A DNA stretch of 64,000 bases from Streptomyces ortus (GCF_026341275.1 NZ_JAIFZO010000002.1:3139264-3203263), one strand, 5' to 3'. Shown: positions 17,861 to 26,508, counted from the first letter of the stretch. Translations and numbers: made by a program. Notes: generated by a model not told the origin, from the sequence alone.

Positions 17861-18301
17861 TCAGTGCTCAGGTGACTCAACTGGCGCCGAAGTGACCAGT
17901 TCTGTCAGGACGCCATGGCAATCCTTCGGGTGCAGAAAGGTGATCCGGGAGCCCATCGAACCCGTGCGCGGCTCGTCGTACAGCACGCGTACGCCCTTGT
18001 CCCGGACGGAGGCCGCGTCCCCGTCGACGTCGGCGGTGCCGAAGGCGATGTGATGCACGCCCTCACCGTTCTTGGCCAGCCACTTTCCGACCGCGGAGTC
18101 CTCGCGGGTGGGTTCCAGGAGCTGCAGGTAGGAGGCGCCGCCGTCGGACGTCCCATTGATCTTGAGCATGGCCTCGCGCACGCCCTGCTCCTCGTTGACC
18201 TCGGTGTGGTGCACCTCGAAGCCGTACGTGGCCCGGTAGAACTCGACGGTCGCGTCGAGGTCGAAACAGGCGATCCCGATGTGGTCGATTCGCGTCAGCA
18301 T
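17861..18301 (-). CDS. mce: methylmalonyl-CoA epimerase
   Basis: A 146-residue vicinal-oxygen-chelate protein interconverting (2R)- and (2S)-methylmalonyl-CoA. It starts MLTRIDHIGIACFDLD, with a metal-ligand His in the first strand. The second His is in GEGVHHIAFGT and the acidic ligand is in GVLTELV near the C-terminus. It is divergent from the thiolase gene and near meaB, so this is a propionyl-CoA/methylmalonyl-CoA neighbourhood. The enzyme feeds methylmalonyl-CoA mutase and polyketide extender supply. Confidence 0.93.
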   Translation of the reverse strand: MLTRIDHIGIACFDLDATVEFYRATYGFEVHHTEVNEEQGVREAMLKINGTSDGGASYLQLLEPTREDSAVGKWLAKNGEGVHHIAFGTADVDGDAASVRDKGVRVLYDEPRTGSMGSRITFLHPKDCHGVLTELVTSAPVESPEH

Positions 18302-18449
18302 GCTGTCAGTGCAGCGCTCCGACGGCGGTTACGCAACGTGCGCGCGATCACACGCCGGGCCGGATGACGGCTGGCCTACCGCTCAGTACCTTCTTCAGTA
18401 AACCCTCGTTCACTCCTCGGCTGTGCAAGCTGGAAGGGGATCGCTCCTC

Positions 18450-19652
18450 ATGTCTGGAACGAACAACACCACCTCCGTCATCGTTGCGGGTGCACGCACC
18501 CCGATGGGGCGGCTGCTCGGCTCCCTGAAGTCCTTCTCGGGAGCCGACCTCGGTGGATTCGCGATCAAGGCCGCCCTCGACCGTGCGGGCATCGACGGCG
18601 GCCAGGTGCAGTACGTGATCATGGGCCAGGTGCTCCAGGCCGGGGCAGGGCAGATCCCGGCACGCCAGGCCGCCGTCAAGGCGGGCATCCCGATGAGCGT
18701 TCCGGCGCTCACCGTCAACAAGGTGTGCCTGTCCGGCCTCGACGCCATCGCGCTCGCCGACCAGCTGATCCGCGCCGGTGAGTTCGACATCGTGGTCGCG
18801 GGCGGCCAGGAGTCGATGACCAACGCCCCCCACCTGCTGCCGAAGTCCCGCGAGGGCTACAAGTACGGCGCGATCGAGATGCTCGACGCGATGGCGCACG
18901 ACGGGCTGACCGACGCCTTCGAGAACATCGCCATGGGCGAGTCCACGGAGAAGCACAACACCCGCCTGGGCATCCTGCGGCCCGAGCAGGACGAGATCGC
19001 CGCCCTCTCCCACCAGCGGGCCGCCGCCGCGCAGAAGAACGGCACCTTCGAGGCGGAGATCACCCCCGTGGAGATCCCGCAGCGCAAGGGCGAGCCCGTC
19101 GTCCTCAGCCAGGACGAGGGCATCCGCGGCGAGACGACCTCCGAGTCGCTCGGCCGGCTGCGCCCCGCCTTCACCAAGGACGGCACGATCACGGCGGGCT
19201 CTGCCTCGCAGATCTCCGACGGCGCCGCCGCGGTGGTCGTCATGAGCAAGGCCAGGGCCGAGGAGCTGGGCCTGGACTGGATCGCCGAGATCGGCGCGCA
19301 CGGAAACGTCGCGGGACCCGACAACTCTTTGCAGTCGCAGCCGTCGAACGCCATCCAGCACGCCCTGAAGAAGGAGGGCATCGGCGTCGAGGATCTTGAC
19401 CTGATCGAGATCAACGAGGCCTTCGCCGCCGTCGCGGTCCAGTCGATGAAGGACCTCGGCGTGTCCACGGAAAAGGTGAACGTCAACGGCGGCGCCATCG
19501 CGCTGGGCCACCCGATCGGCATGTCCGGCGCCCGGCTCGTCCTGCACCTCGCCCTCGAACTGAAGCGGCGCGGCGGCGGCGTGGGCGCGGCGGCGCTGTG
19601 CGGGGGCGGCGGCCAGGGCGACGCGCTGATCGTGCGGGTACCCAAGGGCTGA
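18450..19652 (+). CDS. acetyl-CoA C-acetyltransferase (thiolase)
   Basis: A 400-residue type II thiolase. The acyl-accepting Cys is in NKVCLSGLDAI (C93). The His motif is NGGAIALGHPIGMSGAR and the second Cys is in AALCGGGGQGDA, so all three catalytic signatures are present. It condenses two acetyl-CoA to acetoacetyl-CoA or the reverse. The ATG at 18450 follows GGAAGGGGA at 18432-18440; the frame is open further upstream but has no better start. meaB follows 44 bases downstream, probably co-transcribed. Confidence 0.95.
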   Translation: MSGTNNTTSVIVAGARTPMGRLLGSLKSFSGADLGGFAIKAALDRAGIDGGQVQYVIMGQVLQAGAGQIPARQAAVKAGIPMSVPALTVNKVCLSGLDAIALADQLIRAGEFDIVVAGGQESMTNAPHLLPKSREGYKYGAIEMLDAMAHDGLTDAFENIAMGESTEKHNTRLGILRPEQDEIAALSHQRAAAAQKNGTFEAEITPVEIPQRKGEPVVLSQDEGIRGETTSESLGRLRPAFTKDGTITAGSASQISDGAAAVVVMSKARAEELGLDWIAEIGAHGNVAGPDNSLQSQPSNAIQHALKKEGIGVEDLDLIEINEAFAAVAVQSMKDLGVSTEKVNVNGGAIALGHPIGMSGARLVLHLALELKRRGGGVGAAALCGGGGQGDALIVRVPKG

Positions 19653-19696
19653 CGCACGTACGAGACCGGCCGCCCGACCCTTTGAACGGAGCTGTG

Positions 19697-20653
19697 ATGC
19701 AGGACGTCCCCTCGCTGGTGGCCGCGGCCAGGGAAGGCCGGCCGCGGGCCGTGGCCCGGCTGATCTCCCTGGTGGAGGGGGCGTCCCCGCAACTGCGCGA
19801 GGTCATGGCCGCGCTCGCCCCGCTCGCGGGCAACGCGTACGTCGTCGGCCTCACCGGATCACCCGGCGTCGGCAAGTCGACCTCCACCTCGGCCCTGGTG
19901 TCCGCCTACCGGCGGCAGGGCAAGCGGGTCGGCGTCCTCGCCGTCGACCCGTCGTCGCCGTTCTCCGGCGGCGCGCTGCTCGGCGACCGCGTCCGGATGT
20001 CGGACCATGCCTCCGACCCCGGCGTCTACATCCGCTCGATGGCCACCCGCGGACACCTCGGCGGGCTCGCGTGGGCCGCGCCGCAGGCCGTCCGGGTCCT
20101 GGACGCGGCCGGCTGCGACGTCGTCCTCGTCGAAACCGTGGGCGTCGGCCAGTCCGAAGTGGAGATCGCCTCCCAGGCGGACACGAGCGTGGTCCTGCTG
20201 GCCCCCGGCATGGGCGACGGCATCCAGGCGGCCAAGGCCGGAATCCTGGAGATCGGCGACGTGTACGTGGTCAACAAGGCCGACCGGGACGGGGCCGACG
20301 CGACGGCCCGCGAGCTGAACCACATGCTCGGGCTCGGCGAGTCCCGTGGGCCCGGGGACTGGCGGCCCCCCATCGTGAAGACGGTGGCCGCGCGCGGGGA
20401 GGGCATCGACGAGGTCGTCGAGGCGCTGGAGAAGCACCGGGCGTGGATGGAGGAGCGGGGGGAGCTGGCCGCGCGGCGGCTCGCGCGCGCGTCCCGTGAG
20501 GTCGAGACGATCGCGGTCACGGCGCTGCGGGAGCGGATCGCGGACCTGCACGGTGACCGACGCCTCGGCGCACTCGCCGAGCGGATCGTCTCGGGCGACC
20601 TGGACCCGTACCGGGCGGCGGACTCCCTGGTGGAAGCCCTGGCGGAGAGCTGA
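19697..20653 (+). CDS. meaB: MeaB, G-protein chaperone of cobalamin-dependent mutases
   Basis: A 318-residue SIMIBI-class GTPase (ArgK/MeaB) that protects and reloads adenosylcobalamin-dependent acyl-CoA mutases. Walker A is GLTGSPGVGKST, the switch is ETVGVGQSEVE and the base-specificity motif is VNKADRDG. The C-terminal helical dimerisation arm is complete. ATG at 19697 with GGAG in front. The likely client in this window is icmA at 35999; methylmalonyl-CoA mutase genes are probably elsewhere. Confidence 0.95.
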   Translation: MQDVPSLVAAAREGRPRAVARLISLVEGASPQLREVMAALAPLAGNAYVVGLTGSPGVGKSTSTSALVSAYRRQGKRVGVLAVDPSSPFSGGALLGDRVRMSDHASDPGVYIRSMATRGHLGGLAWAAPQAVRVLDAAGCDVVLVETVGVGQSEVEIASQADTSVVLLAPGMGDGIQAAKAGILEIGDVYVVNKADRDGADATARELNHMLGLGESRGPGDWRPPIVKTVAARGEGIDEVVEALEKHRAWMEERGELAARRLARASREVETIAVTALRERIADLHGDRRLGALAERIVSGDLDPYRAADSLVEALAES

Positions 20654-20698
20654 TCCCCTGGGGCTGCGCCCCAGACCCCCTGTCGCGCTTGCGCGCTC

Positions 20699-20750
20699 GT
20701 CCTCGAACGCCGGACGGGCTGGATTTCCAGCCCGTCCGGCGTTCGAGGAC
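20699..20750. terminator. bidirectional hairpin, perfect 24-bp stem
   Basis: Arms 20699-20722 and 20727-20750 are exactly complementary around the loop ATTT. The hairpin lies between converging meaB and the PepSY gene. The core CGCCGGACGGGCTG is shared with the hairpin at 37726-37773, so this is a recurrent streptomycete element used as a terminator. Confidence 0.85.
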
Positions 20751-20768
20751 AAAGGGAGCGTGGGAACG

Positions 20769-21497
20769 TCAGTCGTTCGAGCGGTCCGCGGTGATCTTGC
20801 CGGAGCCGGCGTCGACCCTCCAGTCGCTGCCGGTGCCGTTCGCCGCGGTGGTGTCGACCTCCCAGGCCTTGTCCGCGCTCTCCTCGTCGAGGTCGACGGA
20901 GGTCACCGTGCCCTTGGCGGCACCGGCCTCCGCGGCCTCGGCGGCGGTCACGGAGCTGCCCTTCAGCGCGTCACGGATCTGCGCGGTCTCGGCGGCGTCG
21001 TCACCGTCGTCGTCCCGGTCGACGTGGGAGCCGAGGACCTTGCCGGTGGCCGGGTCGACCTGGACGCTGTGCCAGGCGCCGCCGTTCGTGAGGATGTCCA
21101 CGTCCCACACGTGCTTCGTGCCCTCGTCGTCCAGGTCGGCCGAGACCGCCGTGCCGGCCGTGTTCTTCAGCGCCGCCTTGATCGCGTCGGCGGCATCGAC
21201 CTTCGCGGCCTTGGCGTCGGTGGCGTTCTCGGCCTTGTCCTCGGCGTCCTCGCCGGTGTCCTTCGCGGCCCGGTCCTCGGCCGCGTCGGCCTTGTCCTCC
21301 GCCTTGTCGTCCGCGTCGTTGTCGTCCGTGTCGTTCGCATCGGCGTCGTCGTCACGGCCGGTGTCGTCGTTCGACACCCGCACGTCGGACTTCTTCGTCG
21401 GCGCCTCGTCGTCACCCGCGACCGCGATGGCGGTCGCGGTGCCGCCGCCGATCAGGACAGCGGCCGTGACGGTGGCGATGACGATGTTGCGCTTCAT
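20769..21497 (-). CDS. secreted/anchored PepSY-domain protein
   Basis: A 242-residue protein. MKRNIVIATVTAAVLIGGG is a signal peptide or signal anchor. Residues of about 35-115 are a highly acidic low-complexity linker of Asp, Ala and Lys. Two PepSY-like repeats follow, each with an HVWDVD- or KAWEVDTT-type strand and a DPATGKV or DAGSGKI turn. PepSY domains are thought to inhibit proteases or sense ligands outside the cell. It is divergent from the response-regulator gene and shares the CTGAAG operator, so it is the probable target of that system. ATG at 21497 after GGAGGAA. Confidence 0.88.
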   Translation of the reverse strand: MKRNIVIATVTAAVLIGGGTATAIAVAGDDEAPTKKSDVRVSNDDTGRDDDADANDTDDNDADDKAEDKADAAEDRAAKDTGEDAEDKAENATDAKAAKVDAADAIKAALKNTAGTAVSADLDDEGTKHVWDVDILTNGGAWHSVQVDPATGKVLGSHVDRDDDGDDAAETAQIRDALKGSSVTAAEAAEAGAAKGTVTSVDLDEESADKAWEVDTTAANGTGSDWRVDAGSGKITADRSND

Positions 21498-21611
21498 GGG
21501 GATTCCTCCAGAATGCGACTGGCTGCAACCAGTAACGGATGGTGTCGCCGGTTGCAGGCGGCTTGTGTGCCTCGTCTGCTGTTCGACAGGACCCAAGGTG
21601 GCCGACCGACG

Positions 21612-21648
21612 CTGAAGCGGGCCTGAAGCCGCCTGAAGGCTTCTTCAG
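21612..21648 (+). promoter_or_regulatory. tandem CTGAAG operator for the adjacent response regulator
   Basis: CTGAAG occurs at 21612, 21623 and 21633, and its complement CTTCAG at 21643. The spacings of 11, 10 and 10 bases place all copies on one face of the helix, the classic layout of OmpR/PhoB-family sites. It sits in the divergent gap between the PepSY gene and the regulator gene, 24 bases before the latter's start. It therefore probably controls both and gives autoregulation. Confidence 0.6.
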
Positions 21649-21671
21649 GTTGGGTTTGCGACTCTTTACGC

Positions 21672-22340
21672 ATGCGCCTGTTGATCGTGGAGGATGAGAA
21701 GCGGCTCGCCCTGTCGCTCGCCAGGGGCCTGACGGCCGAGGGGTACGCCGTGGACGTCGTCCACGACGGCCTGGAGGGGCTGCACATGGCAGGCGAGGGC
21801 TCGTACGACCTCGTGATCCTCGACATCATGCTGCCCGGGATGAACGGCTACCGCGTGTGCGGCGCCCTGCGCGCCGCGGGCCATGACGTGCCGATCCTGA
21901 TGCTCACCGCCAAGGACGGCGAGTACGACGAGGCGGAGGGCCTCGACACGGGCGCCGACGACTATCTGACCAAGCCCTTCTCGTACGTCGTCCTGGTCGC
22001 CCGGGTGAAGGCGCTGCTGCGGCGGCGCGGCCCGTCGGGCGGAGCCTCACCCGTGTACGAGGTCGGGAACCTGAAGGTCGACACCGCCTCCCGGCGGGTG
22101 TTCCTCGCGGACGGCGAGATCACCTTGACCACCAAGGAGTTCTCCGTGCTGGAGCAGCTCGCCGTGCGGGCCGGGGAGGTCGTGTCGAAGGCCGACATCC
22201 TGGAGCACGTCTGGGACTTCGCGTACGAGGGAGACCCGAACATCGTCGAGGTCTACATCAGCACCCTGCGCCGCAAGCTCGGCCCGGAGCTCATCAGGAC
22301 CGTACGCGGGGCCGGGTACAGACTGGAGGTACGGGCATGA
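21672..22340 (+). CDS. OmpR/PhoB-family response regulator
   Basis: A 222-residue DNA-binding response regulator. The receiver domain is MRLLIVEDEKRLALSL, with the phosphoacceptor Asp in LVILDIMLPGMNGY and the Lys in DDYLTKPF. The C-terminal winged helix ends RRKLGPELIRTVRGAGYRLE. The stop overlaps the kinase start (ATGA), so the pair is translationally coupled. The CTGAAG repeats just upstream are its likely binding site. Confidence 0.94.
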   Translation: MRLLIVEDEKRLALSLARGLTAEGYAVDVVHDGLEGLHMAGEGSYDLVILDIMLPGMNGYRVCGALRAAGHDVPILMLTAKDGEYDEAEGLDTGADDYLTKPFSYVVLVARVKALLRRRGPSGGASPVYEVGNLKVDTASRRVFLADGEITLTTKEFSVLEQLAVRAGEVVSKADILEHVWDFAYEGDPNIVEVYISTLRRKLGPELIRTVRGAGYRLEVRA

Positions 22341-23761
22341 GGCGGCGCATGAGGTCGGTACGGGCCCGCGCCACGCTCGCCGCGACCCTCGTCGTCGCCG
22401 TGGCCCTGGTCGCGGCCGGCGCCGCCGTGCTGCTCGCGCTGCGGGCCAGCCTCATCAGCCAGGCGGACACCGAGGCCGACTCGGTGGCCCGCAACGCCGC
22501 CTCGGCGCTGTCGAACGGGTTCGCGTACAAGGATCTCGACCTGCCGGACGGCGACGAGAACCCCGTCGAGGTCCTCGACGGAAAGGGCAAGGCGGTCGCC
22601 CGCGGCGAGGACGTCGAGGGCATGAGCGTGGTCGCCAAAGCCTCGGAGCGGCTGAACTCCGTCGCCAACGACGACGCCGGCGACACCGACGAGGGGGTGG
22701 CGGACGAGGAGGACGCCCTCGACGACGGCGACATCGCCGACGAGACCTGGTACGGCGAGGGCACCGCGACCGTCGAAGGGGAGACGGGCGACTACCGGTT
22801 CGCCGCGGTCGACGTGGTCACGAAGGGGGGCGTCCCGCTCACCGTCTACGCGGGCGCTCCGCTCTCCGCCGAACAGGGCGCCGTCGGCACGGCGTCGACA
22901 GCCATGCTGATCGGCCTGCCCGTGCTGCTGGTGACGGTCAGCGGGGTGACGTACGTCGTCACCAGGCGGGCGCTGCGCCCCGTGGAGGGGATCCGTGCGG
23001 AGATGGCCGCCATCACGGCCTCCGAGGATCTCTCGCGGCGCGTCCCCGAGCCCGGTACCCATGACGAGGTCGCCCGCCTCGCCCGTACGACGAACGAGAC
23101 GCTCGCCGCCCTGGAGGCCTCGGTGGAGCGGCAGCGCGCGTTCGTCGCCGACGCCTCGCACGAGCTGCGCAGCCCCATCGCCTCGCTGCGCACCCAGCTC
23201 GAAGTGGGCGCCGCGCACCCGGAGCTGCTCGATGTCGAAGGCGCCGTCGAGGACACCGTACGGCTGCAGCGGCTCGCCGCCGATCTGCTGCTGCTCGCCC
23301 GGCTGGACGCGGGGGAGCGGTCGGCGGACGCCCGCCTCGACCTGGCCGCACTCGTCCGTACGGAGACCGGGAAGCGGGCCGTGGACCGGGTCGACGTGTC
23401 CCTGGACGTGGAGGCGGTGGAAGTGAACGGATCCCGCGGTCAGCTGTCGCGGGTGCTCGGCAATCTGCTGGACAACGCACAGCGGCACACGCGGTCGTCG
23501 GTCGCCGTGAGCGTGCGGCGGGTGGGGGAGTGGGCGCTTCTCGAAGTCGCCGACGACGGGGCGGGGGTGCCAGCCGATGAGCGGGAGCGGGTCTTCGAGC
23601 GGTTCGTGCGGCTCGATGAGGCTCGGGCGCGGGATGACGGCGGGGCGGGTCTTGGGCTTGCCATCGCGCGGGATGTGGCTGTCCGCCATGGTGGGTCGCT
23701 CACCGTGCGGGACGCGCCGGCAGGCGGAGCTCTGTTCGAGCTCCGGCTGCCTGTGGCCTGA
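22337..23761 (+). CDS. two-component sensor histidine kinase
   Basis: A 474-residue HAMP-type kinase. TM1 is near the N-terminus (ATLVVAVALVAAGAAVLLAL). An acidic extracytoplasmic sensor of about 120 residues follows, then TM2 (MLIGLPVLLVTVSGVTYVV) and HAMP. The phosphoacceptor H-box is DASHELRSPIASLR, the N-box LLDNAQRHTRS and the G-boxes DDGAGVP and GAGLGLAI. The signal is unknown. The divergently transcribed PepSY protein, also extracytoplasmic and acidic, may feed back on sensing. Confidence 0.93.
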   Translation: MRRRMRSVRARATLAATLVVAVALVAAGAAVLLALRASLISQADTEADSVARNAASALSNGFAYKDLDLPDGDENPVEVLDGKGKAVARGEDVEGMSVVAKASERLNSVANDDAGDTDEGVADEEDALDDGDIADETWYGEGTATVEGETGDYRFAAVDVVTKGGVPLTVYAGAPLSAEQGAVGTASTAMLIGLPVLLVTVSGVTYVVTRRALRPVEGIRAEMAAITASEDLSRRVPEPGTHDEVARLARTTNETLAALEASVERQRAFVADASHELRSPIASLRTQLEVGAAHPELLDVEGAVEDTVRLQRLAADLLLLARLDAGERSADARLDLAALVRTETGKRAVDRVDVSLDVEAVEVNGSRGQLSRVLGNLLDNAQRHTRSSVAVSVRRVGEWALLEVADDGAGVPADERERVFERFVRLDEARARDDGGAGLGLAIARDVAVRHGGSLTVRDAPAGGALFELRLPVA

Positions 23762-23770
23762 GCGGCCCGC

Positions 23771-23846
23771 TGCGCCGTTCCGCGCGCCCCCAAAGGATTG
23801 CGCCGTTCCCCGCGCCCCTCAAAGACTGCGCCGTTCCCCGCGCCCC
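23771..23846. repeat. three tandem copies of the GCGCCGTTCCCCGCGCCCC repeat
   Basis: Copies of TGCGCCGTTCC(C/G)CGCGCCCC start at 23771, 23799 and 23827 (period 28), with AAAG-type spacers. They lie in the convergent gap between the kinase gene and the MarR gene. It is the same element as at 12501, 55092 and 58413. Confidence 0.85.
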
Positions 23847-23860
23847 TGGAGGGCGTCCCC

Positions 23861-24337
23861 TCAGGGGCGGCCCCGCTGTCCCCGTAGGTGTTCTGCGATG
23901 GGGGTCAGGGATTTGTGGAGTTCCTGCAGTGCCTCCGGTGAGAGGAGGTCGATGAAGTGTCGCCGCACGGACCCCACGTGGTGGGGGGCGACCTTCCGCA
24001 TCGTCTCCAGGCCGTGGTCCGTGAGCACCGCGAACAGCCCGCGGCGGTCGGACTCGCAGTTCTCCCGCCGGACCAGGTCCGCGTTCTCCATGCGGGTGAT
24101 CTGGTGCGAAAGGCGGCTCTTGGACTGGAGGGTGGCGGACGCGAGGTCGCTCATCCGCATCCGTACGCCCTCCGACTCGGAGAGGTTCACCAGGATCTCG
24201 TAGTCGTTCATCGTCAGGCCGAACGGCTGGAGGTCTCTTTCGAGCTGATACGTCAACAGCCTGTTGACCTCCAGGTGGGTGCGCCATGCGCACTGCTCCG
24301 CATCGGTCAGCCAGCGGGTGGCCGTCTCGGTCTCCAT
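23861..24337 (-). CDS. absC: MarR-family regulator, AbsC-like
   Basis: A 158-residue MarR protein. The winged helix spans roughly residues 55-110 (MRMSDLASATLQSKSRLSHQ, then RRGLFAVLTDHG in the wing). Position next to this two-component system, as well as length, match AbsC (SCO5405) of S. coelicolor, as far as I recall. AbsC affects antibiotic production under zinc limitation. The start region carries ACCTAAAAGGT, a small palindrome about 15 bases before the ATG, a possible autoregulatory site. The AbsC assignment rests on remembered synteny; MarR family membership is certain. Confidence 0.82.
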   Translation of the reverse strand: METETATRWLTDAEQCAWRTHLEVNRLLTYQLERDLQPFGLTMNDYEILVNLSESEGVRMRMSDLASATLQSKSRLSHQITRMENADLVRRENCESDRRGLFAVLTDHGLETMRKVAPHHVGSVRRHFIDLLSPEALQELHKSLTPIAEHLRGQRGRP

Positions 24338-24429
24338 GAATCAAGTCTACCTAAAAGGTTGAAATGCGAACTAGTGAGGGTGGTGTGACGACGTGCACAC
24401 GTTCGACGTCACACTCCGCAGACTACCGC

Positions 24430-25227
24430 TCACAGCCCGAAGCGACGCTGGAGGTCCCCGAGCTGTCCGGGAAGACGCGGTGCGCCGCCCGGCTGACCCT
24501 GGTGACCTGGCCCCCCGCCGCCCCCCGGCACTCCCGGCTCGTTCGGCAGCACCCCCGCCGCCTGCTCCGCCATCAGTGCCTCGCTGGACTGCAGCAGCAC
24601 CGTGCCGGCCCCCACGAACTCGAACTGGTGCTCCTCGCCGGAGGCTCCGCCGATGCCCGTCATCGCACGTAGACCGCCCATCAGGCCTGTCATGTACCCG
24701 TGGTCGTAGTGATGGCAGGGCGAGGGGCAGTCGGCCCAGCCGACCAAGGCCTGCGGGTCGACCCGGATGGGGGGTTCCATGAACACCACGGGGCCGTTCG
24801 ACGCGGCGACGAACTTGCCCGTTCCGATGAGCGTCAGGAAGCCCGGCACGATCGACTGCTTGAGCGCGAGACTTGGCTGAAAAGCGAGGAGGTTGCCCGA
24901 GCGAATGGTCAGGTTGCCCTCCTCCAGGTCGAAGGAATTCACATCGAACGCCCGGTCGGCGAGCAGCATCTTGCCCGAGCCGGACGCCACCACCCAGTCG
25001 CTCGCGTGCAACGGCGAATGGAAGGACGTTCGCACGAGGCGGTCGAGGCGGCCGTGCCCGATGCCGTTGAACTCCATCGAGCCGTAGTAGGCGATCATCT
25101 TGCCCTTCTGCAGGAACCACTCGCTCCCCTTGAGCTCCACGCAGAAGGTGTACGCGTTCACGTTGTCGTCGACCGGCAGGGTCGCCGGGTCGTGGATCAC
25201 GGGGCCCGTGCCCGGGTAGGTGGTCAC
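24430..25227 (-). CDS. AIM24 family protein (third gene of the cluster)
   Basis: A 265-residue protein. The beta-rich AIM24/TraT-like fold covers about residues 20-215 (EWFLQKGKMIAYYGSMEF, VVASGSGKMLLADR). A Gly/Pro-rich C-terminal tail of about 45 residues follows. Its start overlaps the preceding gene by 4 bases. AIM24 domains form trimeric jelly-roll shells; the yeast member is mitochondrial, but the bacterial role is unknown. There is no signal peptide. Confidence 0.87.
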   Translation of the reverse strand: MTTYPGTGPVIHDPATLPVDDNVNAYTFCVELKGSEWFLQKGKMIAYYGSMEFNGIGHGRLDRLVRTSFHSPLHASDWVVASGSGKMLLADRAFDVNSFDLEEGNLTIRSGNLLAFQPSLALKQSIVPGFLTLIGTGKFVAASNGPVVFMEPPIRVDPQALVGWADCPSPCHHYDHGYMTGLMGGLRAMTGIGGASGEEHQFEFVGAGTVLLQSSEALMAEQAAGVLPNEPGVPGGGGGPGHQGQPGGAPRLPGQLGDLQRRFGL

Positions 25228-25874
25228 AGCTTCTCCTCCGACGCCTGCACGTACACCGCGCCGCTGCCGCTCAGCTCCAGCTGGAAGGCCTCGCCCGAAC
25301 CGCGGCCGACCAGATCGCGCAGACCGAGCGCGCTGGACAGCTTGTTGCGGACGTCCCCGTGATGGGCGACGTACGCCTGCGGGTCCACGTGGACCGGGCG
25401 CTGCGGGCTGATGGGGACCTCGATGACCCCGCCGTGCGCCATGACGGCGACGGAGCCGTGACCCTTGAGGGTCGTGGTGAACAGACCCTGCCCCGTCACC
25501 TGACCGCGCACCATGCCCATGACCCCGCCCTGCGAGCCCATGAACATCGTGCCCTGGGTCAGGGTGCCGTCGAAGGCCAGCAGCCGGTCCGCCTCCACGT
25601 ACAGGGTGTCCCCTGCGAGGGTGATCACCTGGATGTGGTGGCCGCCGTGTCCGAACAGGACCGTGCCGGCGCCCTCCACGGTCATCAGGGGCGCCGCCTC
25701 GCCGGCCGCCCGGCGGCCGATCATCGACATGACGCCGCCCTGGCCGCTCTGCAGGTTGGGGGTGAAGGAGACCTCGCCCTTGTAGGCGAGCATCGCGCCG
25801 CGCTGGCTGAACAGCGTCTGGCCCGGGGCCACGGTGGCCTCGATCATCTTCGAGTTGATCTCACGGAAGGGCAT
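25224..25874 (-). CDS. AIM24 family protein (second gene of the cluster)
   Basis: A 216-residue AIM24 protein starting MPFREINSKMIEATVAPGQT. It repeats the family pattern FSQRGAMLAYKGEVSF, GAGTVLFGHGG and GQGLFTTTLKGHGSVAVMAHG, and ends in a QLELSGSGAVYVQASE strand. The ATG at 25874 lies one base beyond the stop of the upstream AIM24 gene, so translation is coupled. Function is unknown. Confidence 0.88.
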   Translation of the reverse strand: MPFREINSKMIEATVAPGQTLFSQRGAMLAYKGEVSFTPNLQSGQGGVMSMIGRRAAGEAAPLMTVEGAGTVLFGHGGHHIQVITLAGDTLYVEADRLLAFDGTLTQGTMFMGSQGGVMGMVRGQVTGQGLFTTTLKGHGSVAVMAHGGVIEVPISPQRPVHVDPQAYVAHHGDVRNKLSSALGLRDLVGRGSGEAFQLELSGSGAVYVQASEEKL

Positions 25875-25875
25875 G

Positions 25876-26508
25876 TCACACGTCTCCCGCGATCGAGTTG
25901 CGCTCACTGGGCTGCACGTAGACGACTCCGTCGCCCTCGAAACGGATCTGGAAGGCCTCGCCGCCGCCCTCGCCCATGAACGTGCGGAACGTCACGCCGG
26001 ACTGGAAGGACTGCCGCAGATTGCCCTGATGGGCGATGTACGCGCCAGGGTCGACGGTGAGCGGGTACTGCGAGCTGACCCGCAGCACGACCGCCGGGCC
26101 GTCGGACATGATCGCCGCCTGGCCGTGGCCCTCGATCGTCGTCGTGAAGAGCCCGTTGCCCTGCGAGGCGCCTCTGAGTCCCGTGAAGGACGTGCCCGTG
26201 CGCAGGCCCGCGTCGGTCGCGAGGAGGTTGCTCGACTCGACGAAGAGTTTGTCGCCCTGGAGGCTCACGAGGTTGATCTCGCTCGCCCGGTCGGCGAACC
26301 AGCACGTGCCCTGGCCCTTCACCTCCATGAGGGTCATCTGCTCGCCGGTGATCCGGCGCGTCACCATGCCGCGGATGCCTTCGCCGCCGCCGCTGAGTTT
26401 CTTGAAGGCCATCTGACCGTCGTACGCGACCATGGAGCCGTTCTTCGCCTTCACGGCGTCGCCGGTCATGTCGACGGCCAGCACCTTGCTGCCTTGTAGT
26501 CGGAACAT
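25876..26508 (-). CDS. AIM24 family protein (first gene of the cluster)
   Basis: A 210-residue AIM24 protein starting MFRLQGSKVLAVDMTGDAV. Motifs parallel those of the second gene (NGSMVAYDGQMAFKK, GNGLFTTTIEGHGQAAIMSDG, IRFEGDGVVYVQPSE). It is first in a three-gene operon with 1-base and overlapping junctions. It is divergent from the DUF3817 gene at 26642. The three paralogues probably assemble together (inference from trimeric family structures). Confidence 0.88.
   Translation of the reverse strand: MFRLQGSKVLAVDMTGDAVKAKNGSMVAYDGQMAFKKLSGGGEGIRGMVTRRITGEQMTLMEVKGQGTCWFADRASEINLVSLQGDKLFVESSNLLATDAGLRTGTSFTGLRGASQGNGLFTTTIEGHGQAAIMSDGPAVVLRVSSQYPLTVDPGAYIAHQGNLRQSFQSGVTFRTFMGEGGGEAFQIRFEGDGVVYVQPSERNSIAGDV

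Noticed and set aside
13727..17875. A 1382-codon open frame opposite scy
   Set aside because: It mirrors the Ala/Glu/Arg codon repeats of scy in a GC-biased genome. The translation is a Leu/Gly/Arg-rich low-complexity string with no domain.
23771..23846. CRISPR array (short regular repeats)
   Set aside because: Only three copies with 8-base spacers that are nearly the same sequence, and no cas genes. It is a tandem intergenic repeat.
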